Below, in pieces: positions 57,112 to 64,000 of a stretch of DNA of 64,000 nt. Each line of letters starts with the position of its first letter. Within the stretch, counting starts at the first letter, position 1. Where the stretch lies: the NCBI RefSeq assembly GCF_041053055.1, contig NZ_CP163443.1:2418001-2482000 (forward strand), given 5' to 3'. The position numbers and the translations under genes were made by a program. This DNA comes from Streptomyces sp. R41. Its GTDB lineage: Bacteria > Actinomycetota > Actinomycetes > Streptomycetales > Streptomycetaceae. The notes under the pieces are model-generated. The model did no database searches. It was not told where the DNA came from and saw only the letters and a program-made list of their open reading frames with translations.

Positions 57112-58593
57112 TCAGCCCTGAGCACGGGCGCGGGAAACATCCGGCTTCCGAGCCCCGGCGCGGGGAGCATCCGGGCTCTGGGCCCGGGCGCGCGCCGGTG
57201 CGAACGCCGCCACCACCGCGCCCACCGCAGCGACTCCCGCCGATACCCACAGCGCGGGTCCGCAGCCGTCGACGAAGGACTCCGCCGAGCCGTAGCCCCC
57301 GTACCGCGTGAACACGGCCGCGGCGACGGCGACTCCGAAGACCCCGCCCAGCTCGCGCAGCGCGTTGTTGACGCCGGCCGCGACGCCCGCGTCCCCGAGC
57401 GGCACCGACGAGGTCACGGCGTTCGCGACGGTCGGGAAGACCATGGAGATGCCGATGCCCGCGACGATGAGCGGCACGACCAGGCTTCCGTAGCCGACGC
57501 CTGGCTCCACCTGCCAGGCCAGCAGCCCGAGGCCCACCGCCTGCAGGACGAGGCCCGTCAGCATGAAGGGCCGGTTCCCGAACCGGTCGGCGAGCGCGCC
57601 CGCGAGCGGCGCGACGACCAGCGGCATGCCGGTCCACACCAGGATCCGGACGCCCGCCTGCAACGGGGAGTTGCCCAGACCGAGTTGGAAGAGCTGCGTG
57701 ATCATGAAGAGGGAGCCGAGCAGTGACATGAAGGTCAAGAACGCCACCCCGTTGGCGGTGGCGAAGCCGCGCCTCCTGAAGTGCGCGAGCGGCAGCATCG
57801 GGTAGCGCGCCCGCGACCGCTCCCAGCCGAGGAAGGCCGCCAGGAAGACGACGCCGACGGCCAGCGCGCCCAGGACCTCGACGCTCCCCCAACCCGCCTC
57901 CGGGGCGCGCACCGGCGCCCAGGCGAGACCGGTCAGGCCCACGGCCGCCAACAGCAGCCCCACGACGTCGAGTTGGGGACGGGGGCCGTGGCTCTCGCGG
58001 AGCTTGAGGGCGGCAAGCGGCAGCATCGCGAGCCCCGTCGGCACGTTCAGCCAGAAGATCCACTGCCAGGACAGGCCCTCGGTGACAGCGCCGCCGAGTA
58101 CCGGCCCCGCGGCCACGCCGAGCCCGGTCACCCCGCCCCACACGCCGATCGCTACGCCCCGCTTCTCGGCCGGGAACGCCTCGCTGATCAGGGTCAGTGT
58201 GAGCGGCAGCAGCACGGCCGCTCCGGCGCCCTGGACCACCCGCGCGGCGATGAGCTGCCCCGGGCCTCCCGCGAGCGCGGCCAGGGCCGAGGCCAGCGTG
58301 AAGACCGCGAGCCCGACGACGTACATGCGCCGCCGCCCGAAGCGGTCCCCGAGCGCCGCTCCGGTCAGGGTGAGGCAGGCGAAGACGAGGTTGTACGCGT
58401 TGATCGTCCACTCCAGGTCGGACAGGCTCGCCCCGAAGTCGGCCCGCAGCGCGGGCAGCGCCGTGGCGACGACGACCACGTCGAGGGAGCAGAGCAGTGC
58501 CCCGAGTCCGGCCAGTACGACGGTCCAGGCGCGGTGCGGCGGCGCGGCACCGGCAGCCGGTGCGCGGACCGGGGCACGCAAAGTGTCAGCCAT
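57112..58593 (-). CDS. MFS transporter, DHA2 family
   Basis: 493 residues from ATG at 58593. Fourteen helices, motif A GAALGDRFGRRRMYVVGLAV and motif C-like GGVTGLGVAAGPVLGGAVTE. The last 35 residues are repetitive (RARAQSPDAPRAGARKPDVS). It probably exports a drug-like or native small molecule. It follows a DinB-like gene by 31 bp and an ECF sigma gene, so the three may be co-expressed. Confidence 0.92.
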   Translation of the reverse strand: MADTLRAPVRAPAAGAAPPHRAWTVVLAGLGALLCSLDVVVVATALPALRADFGASLSDLEWTINAYNLVFACLTLTGAALGDRFGRRRMYVVGLAVFTLASALAALAGGPGQLIAARVVQGAGAAVLLPLTLTLISEAFPAEKRGVAIGVWGGVTGLGVAAGPVLGGAVTEGLSWQWIFWLNVPTGLAMLPLAALKLRESHGPRPQLDVVGLLLAAVGLTGLAWAPVRAPEAGWGSVEVLGALAVGVVFLAAFLGWERSRARYPMLPLAHFRRRGFATANGVAFLTFMSLLGSLFMITQLFQLGLGNSPLQAGVRILVWTGMPLVVAPLAGALADRFGNRPFMLTGLVLQAVGLGLLAWQVEPGVGYGSLVVPLIVAGIGISMVFPTVANAVTSSVPLGDAGVAAGVNNALRELGGVFGVAVAAAVFTRYGGYGSAESFVDGCGPALWVSAGVAAVGAVVAAFAPARARAQSPDAPRAGARKPDVSRARAQG

Positions 58594-58624
58594 GACGGTT
58601 CCTTCCATGAGGTCAAGGGATCAC

Positions 58625-59239
58625 TCACGGAAGGCAGACCGGGCCCGGTCCGGAAAGGAATCGCGGCGCCTCGGGAAGCCGCCCCAGGAAGGCGAGCAGC
58701 CGGTCACGGGGCGGGGCGGACGGCGACACGGCGACCGGCTGCGCGAAGCGCACGCCGCGATCCTCGTCCGCGACCACGCACCGCGCCACGGGCAGCAGTT
58801 CGACGGCGAGCGCGGACGGAATCGGCCGCGCCTGTCCGCAGGCCTGGGACACGTCCCACCCGTGCACGGCGATCTCCACGGCACCCACGGCCGTCATCAC
58901 CCGGGCGTCCAGCGGCCGGTCACCCACCACCACGGCCTCCGGGTGCCCCGCGGCCCACGCGCCGAGCACGGCGCAGGCCCGCCTGCGGAAGCCGCAGACG
59001 GGGTCGGAGTCCGCTTCCAGGAAGAGCCCTCGCGGGAAAGGCCCTTCGGGAAAGAGCCCGATGGGCCTGCCCGTGAGTCCCTCGTACAGGGCGTCCAGCG
59101 AGTCGTCGAGGTGCCCGAGCAGCTCCCCCAGGTCCCACTCCGCGCAGGGTGTGACCCGCTCCAGACTCCCGGGTACGACGGCGGAAACGCTCCCCAGGGC
59201 GTAGGCGAGCGAACGCTCCAGCAGCTCCCCGGGGTTCAC
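58625..59239 (-). CDS. TIGR03086-like DinB/MDMPI-fold protein
   Basis: 204 residues from GTG at 59239, whose GTGA overlaps the sigma factor stop. It has the mycothiol-dependent maleylpyruvate-isomerase-like layout: CAEWDLGELLGHLDDSLDAL with a metal-binding-type His, and IAVHGWDVSQACG with the second His. Such proteins use a metal and often mycothiol for transferase or isomerase reactions. Coupling to an ECF sigma gene suggests a stress or detoxification role; the reaction is unknown. Confidence 0.85.
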   Translation of the reverse strand: MNPGELLERSLAYALGSVSAVVPGSLERVTPCAEWDLGELLGHLDDSLDALYEGLTGRPIGLFPEGPFPRGLFLEADSDPVCGFRRRACAVLGAWAAGHPEAVVVGDRPLDARVMTAVGAVEIAVHGWDVSQACGQARPIPSALAVELLPVARCVVADEDRGVRFAQPVAVSPSAPPRDRLLAFLGRLPEAPRFLSGPGPVCLP

Positions 59240-60231
59240 GACAGCACCGCCGGCATCCCGAAGCGTGCGAAGAGCCCCGGGTCCAGGAAGACGGTGATGC
59301 GCGCGATCGCCGGTTCCTCGGGCGCTCGCCCGACCGCCCCTTCGACCGCTCGCCCGACGGTGAGCACCTGCAGGGAGTGGGCCCTGAAGACGCCGTCGCC
59401 GCCGCGTTGGTACATGGCCGCGGTCGGCTGCCCGTTCGCGCGCGTGGGAAGCATCCGCAGCCCTCCCTTGACGTGTGCCCGTGTCTCCAGGAACCGCAGC
59501 ACGTCCTTCTTGCCGCTGAACCACTCCACGTAGGGAGGCATTTCCAGTTCGACACCGTCCTGGAGGAGGCCCAGAAGCGCGTCCATGTCGGCGCGTTCGA
59601 AGGCCGCCATGTAGCGGTCGATCAGCTCGCGGTCCCCGGGGACGTCGGGCTCGGTCACCAGCTCCTCGTCGGGCGCCACCTCGTCGAGCCGGGCACGCGC
59701 GCGTTGGAGGCTGCTTTTGACGGCCGCCGTGGAGGTGCCGAGCAGGGCGGCGACCTCGGGTGCCCGCCATGCCAGCACGTCCCGCAGGATGAGCACGGCC
59801 CGCTGCCGCGCCGGCAGGTTCTGCAGCGCGGCGACGAGCGCGAGCCGCAGACTCCCCCGTGCCGCCACCACCCTCGCCGGGTCGACGAGCGCGTCGGGCA
59901 GCGGCTGCAGCCACGGCACGTCCGTAGCAGGGGCCCCCAGAGGCTCCTCAGGCCCGTCCGAGGGCCCGCCGAGCCCAGAGGGCAGCGGACGGCGCACACG
60001 GCCCTCCAGAGCCGTCAGACACGTATTCGTGGCGATCCGGTGCAGCCAGGTGCGCAGCGACGCCCGGCCCTCGTACCCCTCGTACGACCGCCAGGCCCGC
60101 AGATACGTCTCCTGGACGAGGTCCTCGGCGTCGTCGACCGACCCGAGCATGCGGTAGCAGTGGGCGAGCAGCTCCCGCCGGTACGGATCGGTCAGCCTTA
60201 CGAATTCGTCGCGGTCCGTCGTCGTGGTCAT
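59236..60231 (-). CDS. ECF sigma factor with SnoaL-like C-terminal domain
   Basis: 331 residues from ATG at 60231. Sigma region 2 (RELLAHCYRMLGSVDDAEDL, VQETYLRAWRSY), region 4 (LPARQRAVLILRDVLAWRAP, LLGTSTAAVKSSLQRARARL), then a SnoaL/NTF2-like domain (about 205-331: YMAAFERADMDALLGLLQDG). No anti-sigma factor is adjacent; in this class the C-terminal domain controls activity itself. It is translationally coupled to the DinB-like gene, a likely target. Confidence 0.92.
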   Translation of the reverse strand: MTTTTDRDEFVRLTDPYRRELLAHCYRMLGSVDDAEDLVQETYLRAWRSYEGYEGRASLRTWLHRIATNTCLTALEGRVRRPLPSGLGGPSDGPEEPLGAPATDVPWLQPLPDALVDPARVVAARGSLRLALVAALQNLPARQRAVLILRDVLAWRAPEVAALLGTSTAAVKSSLQRARARLDEVAPDEELVTEPDVPGDRELIDRYMAAFERADMDALLGLLQDGVELEMPPYVEWFSGKKDVLRFLETRAHVKGGLRMLPTRANGQPTAAMYQRGGDGVFRAHSLQVLTVGRAVEGAVGRAPEEPAIARITVFLDPGLFARFGMPAVLS

Positions 60232-60332
60232 CCCCGCTCCCTTCGCACACCGGCACGCGCCGGGGGATCGTCCACCGGCACACAGCGGTGGATCGTTCAC
60301 CGGTACAGACCGGCGGAGCGGCGAAAACGAAT

Positions 60333-60365
60333 CGGCCGGTCCCGGAGAAGTTCCGGGACCGGCCG
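60333..60365 (-). terminator. Terminator of the scpA-scpB-rluB run
   Basis: CGGCCGGTCCCGGA (60333-60346) pairs with TCCGGGACCGGCCG (60352-60365) across 5 nt, about 55 bp past the rluB stop. Confidence 0.8.
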
Positions 60366-60370
60366 TCGTA

Positions 60371-60432
60371 TGGATGTGCTCTGCGAGCTCCAGAGCCCGA
60401 CTGGATGTGCTCTACGAGTTCTAGAGCCCGAC
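60371..60432. repeat. 31-bp tandem duplication over the rluB stop codon
   Basis: 60371-60401 and 60402-60432 are adjacent 31-bp copies beginning TGGATGTGCTCT and ending GAGCCCGAC, with three differences. The second copy holds the last codons and TAG of rluB; in the first the stop triplet reads as CTG-G (no stop). Confidence 0.8.
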
Positions 60433-61533
60433 CTCGGCCATGAGCATGCCGACCTCGGTGTTCGACAGGCGGCGCAGCCAGCCCGACTTCTGGTCGCCCA
60501 GGGTGATCGGGCCGAAGGCGACGCGCACGAGCTTGTCGACCGGGAAGCCGGCCTCGGCGAGCATGCGGCGCACAATGTGCTTGCGGCCCTCGTGGAGGGT
60601 CACCTCGACGAGGTAGTTCTTGCCGGTCTGCTCGACGACGCGGAAGTGGTCCGCCTTCGCGTAACCGTCCTCCAGCTGGATGCCGTCCTTGAGCCGCTTG
60701 CCCAGGTCACGCGGGATCGGGCCCACGATGTGCGCGAGGTAGACCTTCTTCACGCCGTACTTGGGGTGGGTCAGGCGGTGGGCCAGCTCACCGTGGTTGG
60801 TGAGCAGGATGACGCCCTCGGTCTCGGTGTCGAGCCGGCCGACGTGGAAGAGCCGCGTCTCGCGGTTCGTCACATAGTCGCCGAGGCACTGACGGCCCTC
60901 GTTGTCCTCCATGGTCGAGACGACACCGGCGGGCTTGTTCAGCGAGAAGAACTGGTACGACTGCGTCGCGACCGTCAGCCCGTCGACCTTGATCTCGTCC
61001 TTCTCCGGGTCGACGCGCAGACCCTGCTCCAGGACGATCTCGCCGTTGACCTCGACCCGGGCCTGTTCGACCAGCTCCTCGCAGGCGCGCCGGGAACCGT
61101 AGCCCGCGCGCGCGAGCACCTTCTGCAGGCGCTCGCCCTCCTGCTCGGCGCCCGGGAAGGTCTTGGGCAGCTTGATGTCCTTCTTGCCCGCGTACCGATC
61201 CCGGTTGCGCTCCTCGGCCCGCGTCTCGTACTCGCGGGAGCGCGCGGGCTCCGTACGGCCGCCGCGCTGCTGGCCCTGCTTGGGTCCGCCCTTGGCGCCG
61301 CCGCGGGCCGCGTTGCCGCGCCCGGACTTCGGGCCGTCCTTGGAGGCGCCGGGGCCCACGTCGTAGCGGCGCTCCTCGGGGCGGGGCCTGCCCTCGCGCT
61401 TCGGCTTGTCGTCGCGCCCTGCTCCGCTCCTCGGCTGGGAGCCGCGCCCACCGGTCCCCCGGGCGCCGCCGCCCCCACTGGTCCCCCGGGGGTTGCCGCG
61501 CCCGCTGTTCCTGCCACTGCCACTGCTTCGCAT
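60421..61533 (-). CDS. rluB: 23S rRNA pseudouridine synthase (RluB/RsuA family)
   Basis: 370 residues from ATG at 61533, overlapping the scpB stop by 1 bp. A Gly/Arg/Lys-rich disordered N-terminus of about 130 residues precedes an S4 domain (RLQKVLARAGYGSRRACEEL) and the catalytic core with GRLDTETEGVILLTN, where Asp is the nucleophile, and LHEGRKHIVRRMLAEAG. It makes pseudouridine in 23S rRNA. The scpA-scpB-rluB order is widely conserved. The stop codon lies in a short tandem duplication. Confidence 0.95.
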   Translation of the reverse strand: MRSSGSGRNSGRGNPRGTSGGGGARGTGGRGSQPRSGAGRDDKPKREGRPRPEERRYDVGPGASKDGPKSGRGNAARGGAKGGPKQGQQRGGRTEPARSREYETRAEERNRDRYAGKKDIKLPKTFPGAEQEGERLQKVLARAGYGSRRACEELVEQARVEVNGEIVLEQGLRVDPEKDEIKVDGLTVATQSYQFFSLNKPAGVVSTMEDNEGRQCLGDYVTNRETRLFHVGRLDTETEGVILLTNHGELAHRLTHPKYGVKKVYLAHIVGPIPRDLGKRLKDGIQLEDGYAKADHFRVVEQTGKNYLVEVTLHEGRKHIVRRMLAEAGFPVDKLVRVAFGPITLGDQKSGWLRRLSNTEVGMLMAEVGL

Positions 61534-62189
61534 CAAAGTTCCGTCGTCGTCGTGTCGTCTGCATCTGCATCCGGTGCATCCGGATCGAACGACGGGACCC
61601 CTTCCAGCGTCTCGGCCTCGATCGCGTCCGCCTCGGGGAGGAAGGGCGCGAGCTCCGGGAGCTCGTCCAGACCGCGCAGGCCCATTCGCTCCAGGAAGTA
61701 GTTCGTCGTCGTGTACAGGATCGCACCTGTTTCGGGTTCCGTGCCCGCCTCCTCGACCAGACCGCGCTGCAACAGGGTGCGCATCACACCGTCACAGTTC
61801 ACTCCGCGGACCGCCGAGACCCTCGAACGGCTGACCGGCTGGCGGTACGCGACGACCGCGAGGGTCTCCAGAGCCGCCTGCGTGAGCCGGGCCTGCTGCC
61901 CGTCCAGGACGAAGCGTTCGACGGCCGCCGCGTACTCGGGCCGGGTGTAGAACCGCCACCCACCCGCGATGAGCCGCAGCTCGAAGCCGCGGGCCTGCAC
62001 GGTGTACTCGTCGGCAAGCTCGCGCAGCGCGTCCGCGATCTGCCGCCGCGGCCGCTCCAGGATCTTGGCGAGGTGCTCCTCGGTCGCGGGTTCGTCCACG
62101 ACCATGAGGACGGCTTCCAGGGCGGGCTTGAGATCGAGGTCGGCGACGGTGCGCAGCCCTGCCGGGATCTCGGTGGTGTCCTCGCTCAC
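61533..62189 (-). CDS. scpB: Segregation and condensation protein B
   Basis: 218 residues. Two winged helices are visible: LKPALEAVLMVVDEPATEEH at the start and AALETLAVVAYRQPVSRSRV (about 127-146), then SAVRGVNCDGVMRTLLQRGL. ScpB binds the kleisin ScpA and the SMC ATPase to condense chromosomes. The C-terminus is acidic. It overlaps scpA by 4 bp and rluB by 1 bp. Confidence 0.96.
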   Translation of the reverse strand: MSEDTTEIPAGLRTVADLDLKPALEAVLMVVDEPATEEHLAKILERPRRQIADALRELADEYTVQARGFELRLIAGGWRFYTRPEYAAAVERFVLDGQQARLTQAALETLAVVAYRQPVSRSRVSAVRGVNCDGVMRTLLQRGLVEEAGTEPETGAILYTTTNYFLERMGLRGLDELPELAPFLPEADAIEAETLEGVPSFDPDAPDADADDTTTTEL

Positions 62190-63385
62190 GCCTTCTCCTT
62201 CTTGGCGTCGTCCTTGAATTCCTCCGGCGGCCGGTCGAACTCGTCCGTGACGGTCGGCTGCTCGTCCCCGTCCCCGCCCGTCCAGCGCACCATCAGGTCC
62301 CCGAGGGCCTCCTCCTGGTCGAGCACGACGGCCTTCTCCCGGTAGAGCTCCAGAAGCGCCAGGAACCGCGCCACGACCGTGAGGGTGTCGTCGGTGTCCT
62401 CCACGAGCGCGCGGAAACTGGCCTCCCCGAGCTCCCGCAGCCGCGCCACCACGATCCCGGCCTGCTCCTGCACGCTGACCAGCGGCGCGTGGATGTGGTC
62501 GACGTACACCTGCGGCTTGGGCTTGGGCTGCATCGCCTTCACGGCGAGCTTCGCGAACCCCTCAGCCCCGATGCTGATGACCACCTCGGGAAGCAGCTCG
62601 GCGTGATGGGCTTCGAGCCCGACGGTACGGGGGTAGCGGCGGGCCTCTTCTGCCAGCCGCGCGTTGAAGATGTCCGCGATCTGCTTGTACGCGCGGTACT
62701 GCAGCAGCCGCGCGAACAGCAGGTCCCGCGCCTCCAGCAGCGCGAGGTCGGCCTCGTCCTCGACCTCGGCGGAGGGCAGCAGCCGAGCGGCCTTGAGGTC
62801 GAGCAGCGTGGCCGCGACGACGAGAAACTCGGTCGTCTGGTCGAGATCCCAGTCCGGCCCCATGGCCCTGATGTGCGCCATGAACTCGTCGGTCACCTTC
62901 GACAACGCGACTTCGGTCACATCGAGCTTGTGCTTCGAGATCAACTGAAGCAGCAGATCAAAGGGCCCCTCAAAGTTCGAGAGCCGCACTTTGAAGACAC
63001 CGTCACCCGGCTCGGCGGAAGCTTCGGGCTCGGGCTGGGGCTCGGGCTCGGGGACGGCGACGGCATCGGGCTCGGCGACGGCTTCGGCAGCGGGCGGTTC
63101 CTCGGCCACTCCGCCGGCGTCGTGGGCAGTCGTCCCGCTGGGCGGGACGGGTGGGCACGACGCCCCACGATCTGCAGCCGAAGAATCCGTCTCGACCAGA
63201 GAAGCGCTGTCCGCCGCAGGCGGCTCGGGCTCCGCGGCAGGCGGAGCAGCCTCAGGCTCCGCCTCCGCAGGGGGCAAGACCTCAGCCGGAGGCTCAGCCA
63301 GGGGCGCAGCCCCAGGCCCCCGCCCGAGCGCACGCCGACGCCCGGCGGAGCCGGAAGCGGAGACAGGGGCGTCGTTCGAGGTCAT
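62186..63385 (-). CDS. scpA: Segregation and condensation protein A (kleisin)
   Basis: 399 residues. The first 125 or so are a Pro/Ala/Glu-rich disordered extension, much longer than in most bacteria. The kleisin core starts at VRLSNFEGPFDLLLQLISKH and includes VVAATLLDLKAARLLPS and the C-terminal winged helix (VVARFLALLELYREKAVVLD). It bridges the SMC heads. Gene order parA, unknown protein, scpA, scpB, rluB is typical for Streptomyces. Confidence 0.95.
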   Translation of the reverse strand: MTSNDAPVSASGSAGRRRALGRGPGAAPLAEPPAEVLPPAEAEPEAAPPAAEPEPPAADSASLVETDSSAADRGASCPPVPPSGTTAHDAGGVAEEPPAAEAVAEPDAVAVPEPEPQPEPEASAEPGDGVFKVRLSNFEGPFDLLLQLISKHKLDVTEVALSKVTDEFMAHIRAMGPDWDLDQTTEFLVVAATLLDLKAARLLPSAEVEDEADLALLEARDLLFARLLQYRAYKQIADIFNARLAEEARRYPRTVGLEAHHAELLPEVVISIGAEGFAKLAVKAMQPKPKPQVYVDHIHAPLVSVQEQAGIVVARLRELGEASFRALVEDTDDTLTVVARFLALLELYREKAVVLDQEEALGDLMVRWTGGDGDEQPTVTDEFDRPPEEFKDDAKKEKA

Positions 63386-63403
63386 AGCCGTCGCAGGCTA
63401 CCG

Positions 63404-63964
63404 CTACCGCCCACGCAGCCGTCGTACGAGGATGCTCGCGTCCCCCCGGGACTCAAGATCCGCGAGCACCACGGCAACCGCCTCGCGGACGATCCGCCCA
63501 CGGTCGACCGCGAGCCCGTGCTCCCCGCGGAGCACCAGCCGGGCGTGCTCGAGATCCATGAGCTCCTCGGCGGACACATACACCGTGATCTTCTCGTCGT
63601 GCCGCTCCCGCCCACTGGGTCGACGGTTGGCGGCACGCCCCCGCTTGCCGCGGGAGGACTGCCCGGCGGGGGCAGAACCTTCCTGCGCCGCCGGACGACG
63701 CCCGGAGCGCTCCGGAGCCGCACCCCGGCTGCGGGACTCTCCCGCGTCGGACTCGGCGTCGGCAGCGACGTGTTCGTCGCCCTCGCCGTCACCGCCCTGG
63801 ACGGGCACCGACTGGGGCGCGTCCTCCCCGGCGGCCGCCGCGTCGCTCTCGCCCGCGGGAGCCGGCACCCGGGCCTCGCCGTTGGTCCGGCGTGAGGGCG
63901 TGGACGCCTGGAGCGCCATTCCCCCGGTGGTACGGAACAGTTCGTCGGCCCCCGGCAGACTCAC
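63404..63964 (-). CDS. Unrecognised protein between parA-like gene and scpA
   Basis: 186 residues from GTG at 63964, whose GTGA overlaps the parA-like stop; a GTG 12 bp further upstream is possible. A conserved-looking start (SLPGADELFRTTGGMALQAS) is followed by about 90 disordered Ala/Glu/Gly/Arg residues. A compact C-terminal domain follows (KITVYVSAEELMDLEHARLV, LAVDRGRIVREAVAVVLADL) that resembles a ribbon-helix-helix or similar DNA-binding fold. The position next to parA and scpA suggests a part in chromosome segregation; the evidence is only context. Confidence 0.75.
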   Translation of the reverse strand: MSLPGADELFRTTGGMALQASTPSRRTNGEARVPAPAGESDAAAAGEDAPQSVPVQGGDGEGDEHVAADAESDAGESRSRGAAPERSGRRPAAQEGSAPAGQSSRGKRGRAANRRPSGRERHDEKITVYVSAEELMDLEHARLVLRGEHGLAVDRGRIVREAVAVVLADLESRGDASILVRRLRGR

Positions 63965-64000
63965 TCGGCGTGACACCGGGCGAGCACCTCCCTGGCGAGC
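63961..64000 (-). CDS. C-terminal end of a ParA-like ATPase (partial)
   Basis: Only the final 12 codons are inside the window, translating LAREVLARCHAE and ending in TGA at 63961-63963. The assignment as a ParA/Soj-type ATPase rests on gene order in Streptomyces, not on this short sequence. Confidence 0.5.
   Translation of the reverse strand, partial: LAREVLARCHAE

Noticed and set aside
59377..61701. Plus-strand open frame of 774 codons over the sigma factor and rluB genes
   Set aside because: Antisense shadow; no recognisable protein.

Overview
The window is a high-G+C actinobacterial chromosome segment, almost certainly Streptomyces. The evidence is: a cvnABCD conservon, a SepF paralogue, an LAETG sortase substrate, streptogrisin-type proteases, Rpf/LysM muralytic proteins, GTG/TTG starts, ATGA/GTGA gene overlaps, and intergenic palindromic repeats of the Streptomyces kind. 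From memory the order (secreted lipase, dnaE2, SepF paralogue, der, cmk, tyrA, aroH, rluB, scpB, scpA, parA) resembles the S. coelicolor SCO1735-SCO1772 region; this was not checked. I saw no rRNA, tRNA, CRISPR array, IS element or prophage.

Layout. 0-7 kb: end of a cell-wall-anchored protein, a secreted lipase, a divergent MarR/cupin pair with two identical operators, and an ImuB-like/DnaE2 translesion pair. 7-12 kb: three tandem streptogrisin-type proteases, with a slipin between the first two. 12-20 kb: a DUF1684 protein, two LLM flavin monooxygenases, an amino-acid-type ABC transporter and an FAD/NAD(P) oxidoreductase on the minus strand. The substrate-binding lipoprotein is divergent and preceded by a Cys-ending leader peptide and hairpin, which together suggest uptake and oxidative breakdown of an organosulfur amino acid. 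20-30 kb: conservon, DUF5685 protein with a Cys-rich tail, SepF paralogue, acyl-CoA dehydrogenase, MFS exporter. 30-36.7 kb: GT-C-like glycosyltransferase, PAP2 phosphatase, I78 inhibitor, orphan ctaD, and a WYL regulator/epoxide hydrolase pair around a perfect palindrome.

36.7-46.6 kb: a branched-chain-type (Liv) ABC system in which two permeases and one ATPase are fused in a 1094-residue protein, followed by a LivF whose Walker A lysine is arginine. Next come two Rpf/LysM proteins, the second behind a probable c-di-AMP riboswitch. 46.6-51.8 kb: core genes der, plsC-like, cmk, tyrA, aroH and a YidB-like gene. 51.9-53.7 kb: a possible small electron-transfer module (five-helix membrane protein plus Rieske lipoprotein). 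53.7-57 kb: an operon of an NrtR-type NAD regulator, an ADP-ribosylglycohydrolase and an RlaP-like nucleotidyltransferase behind two perfect operator repeats, with a second RlaP-like gene converging on it. This is the best candidate here for an undescribed system. 57-60.3 kb: MFS exporter, DinB-like protein, ECF sigma factor with a SnoaL-like tail. 60.4-64 kb: rluB, scpB, scpA, an unrecognised protein and the end of a parA-like gene.

Many long open frames lie antisense to real genes, as expected at this G+C; they were left out. Start codons were chosen from ribosome-binding sites, overlaps and family length, so several are inferences.
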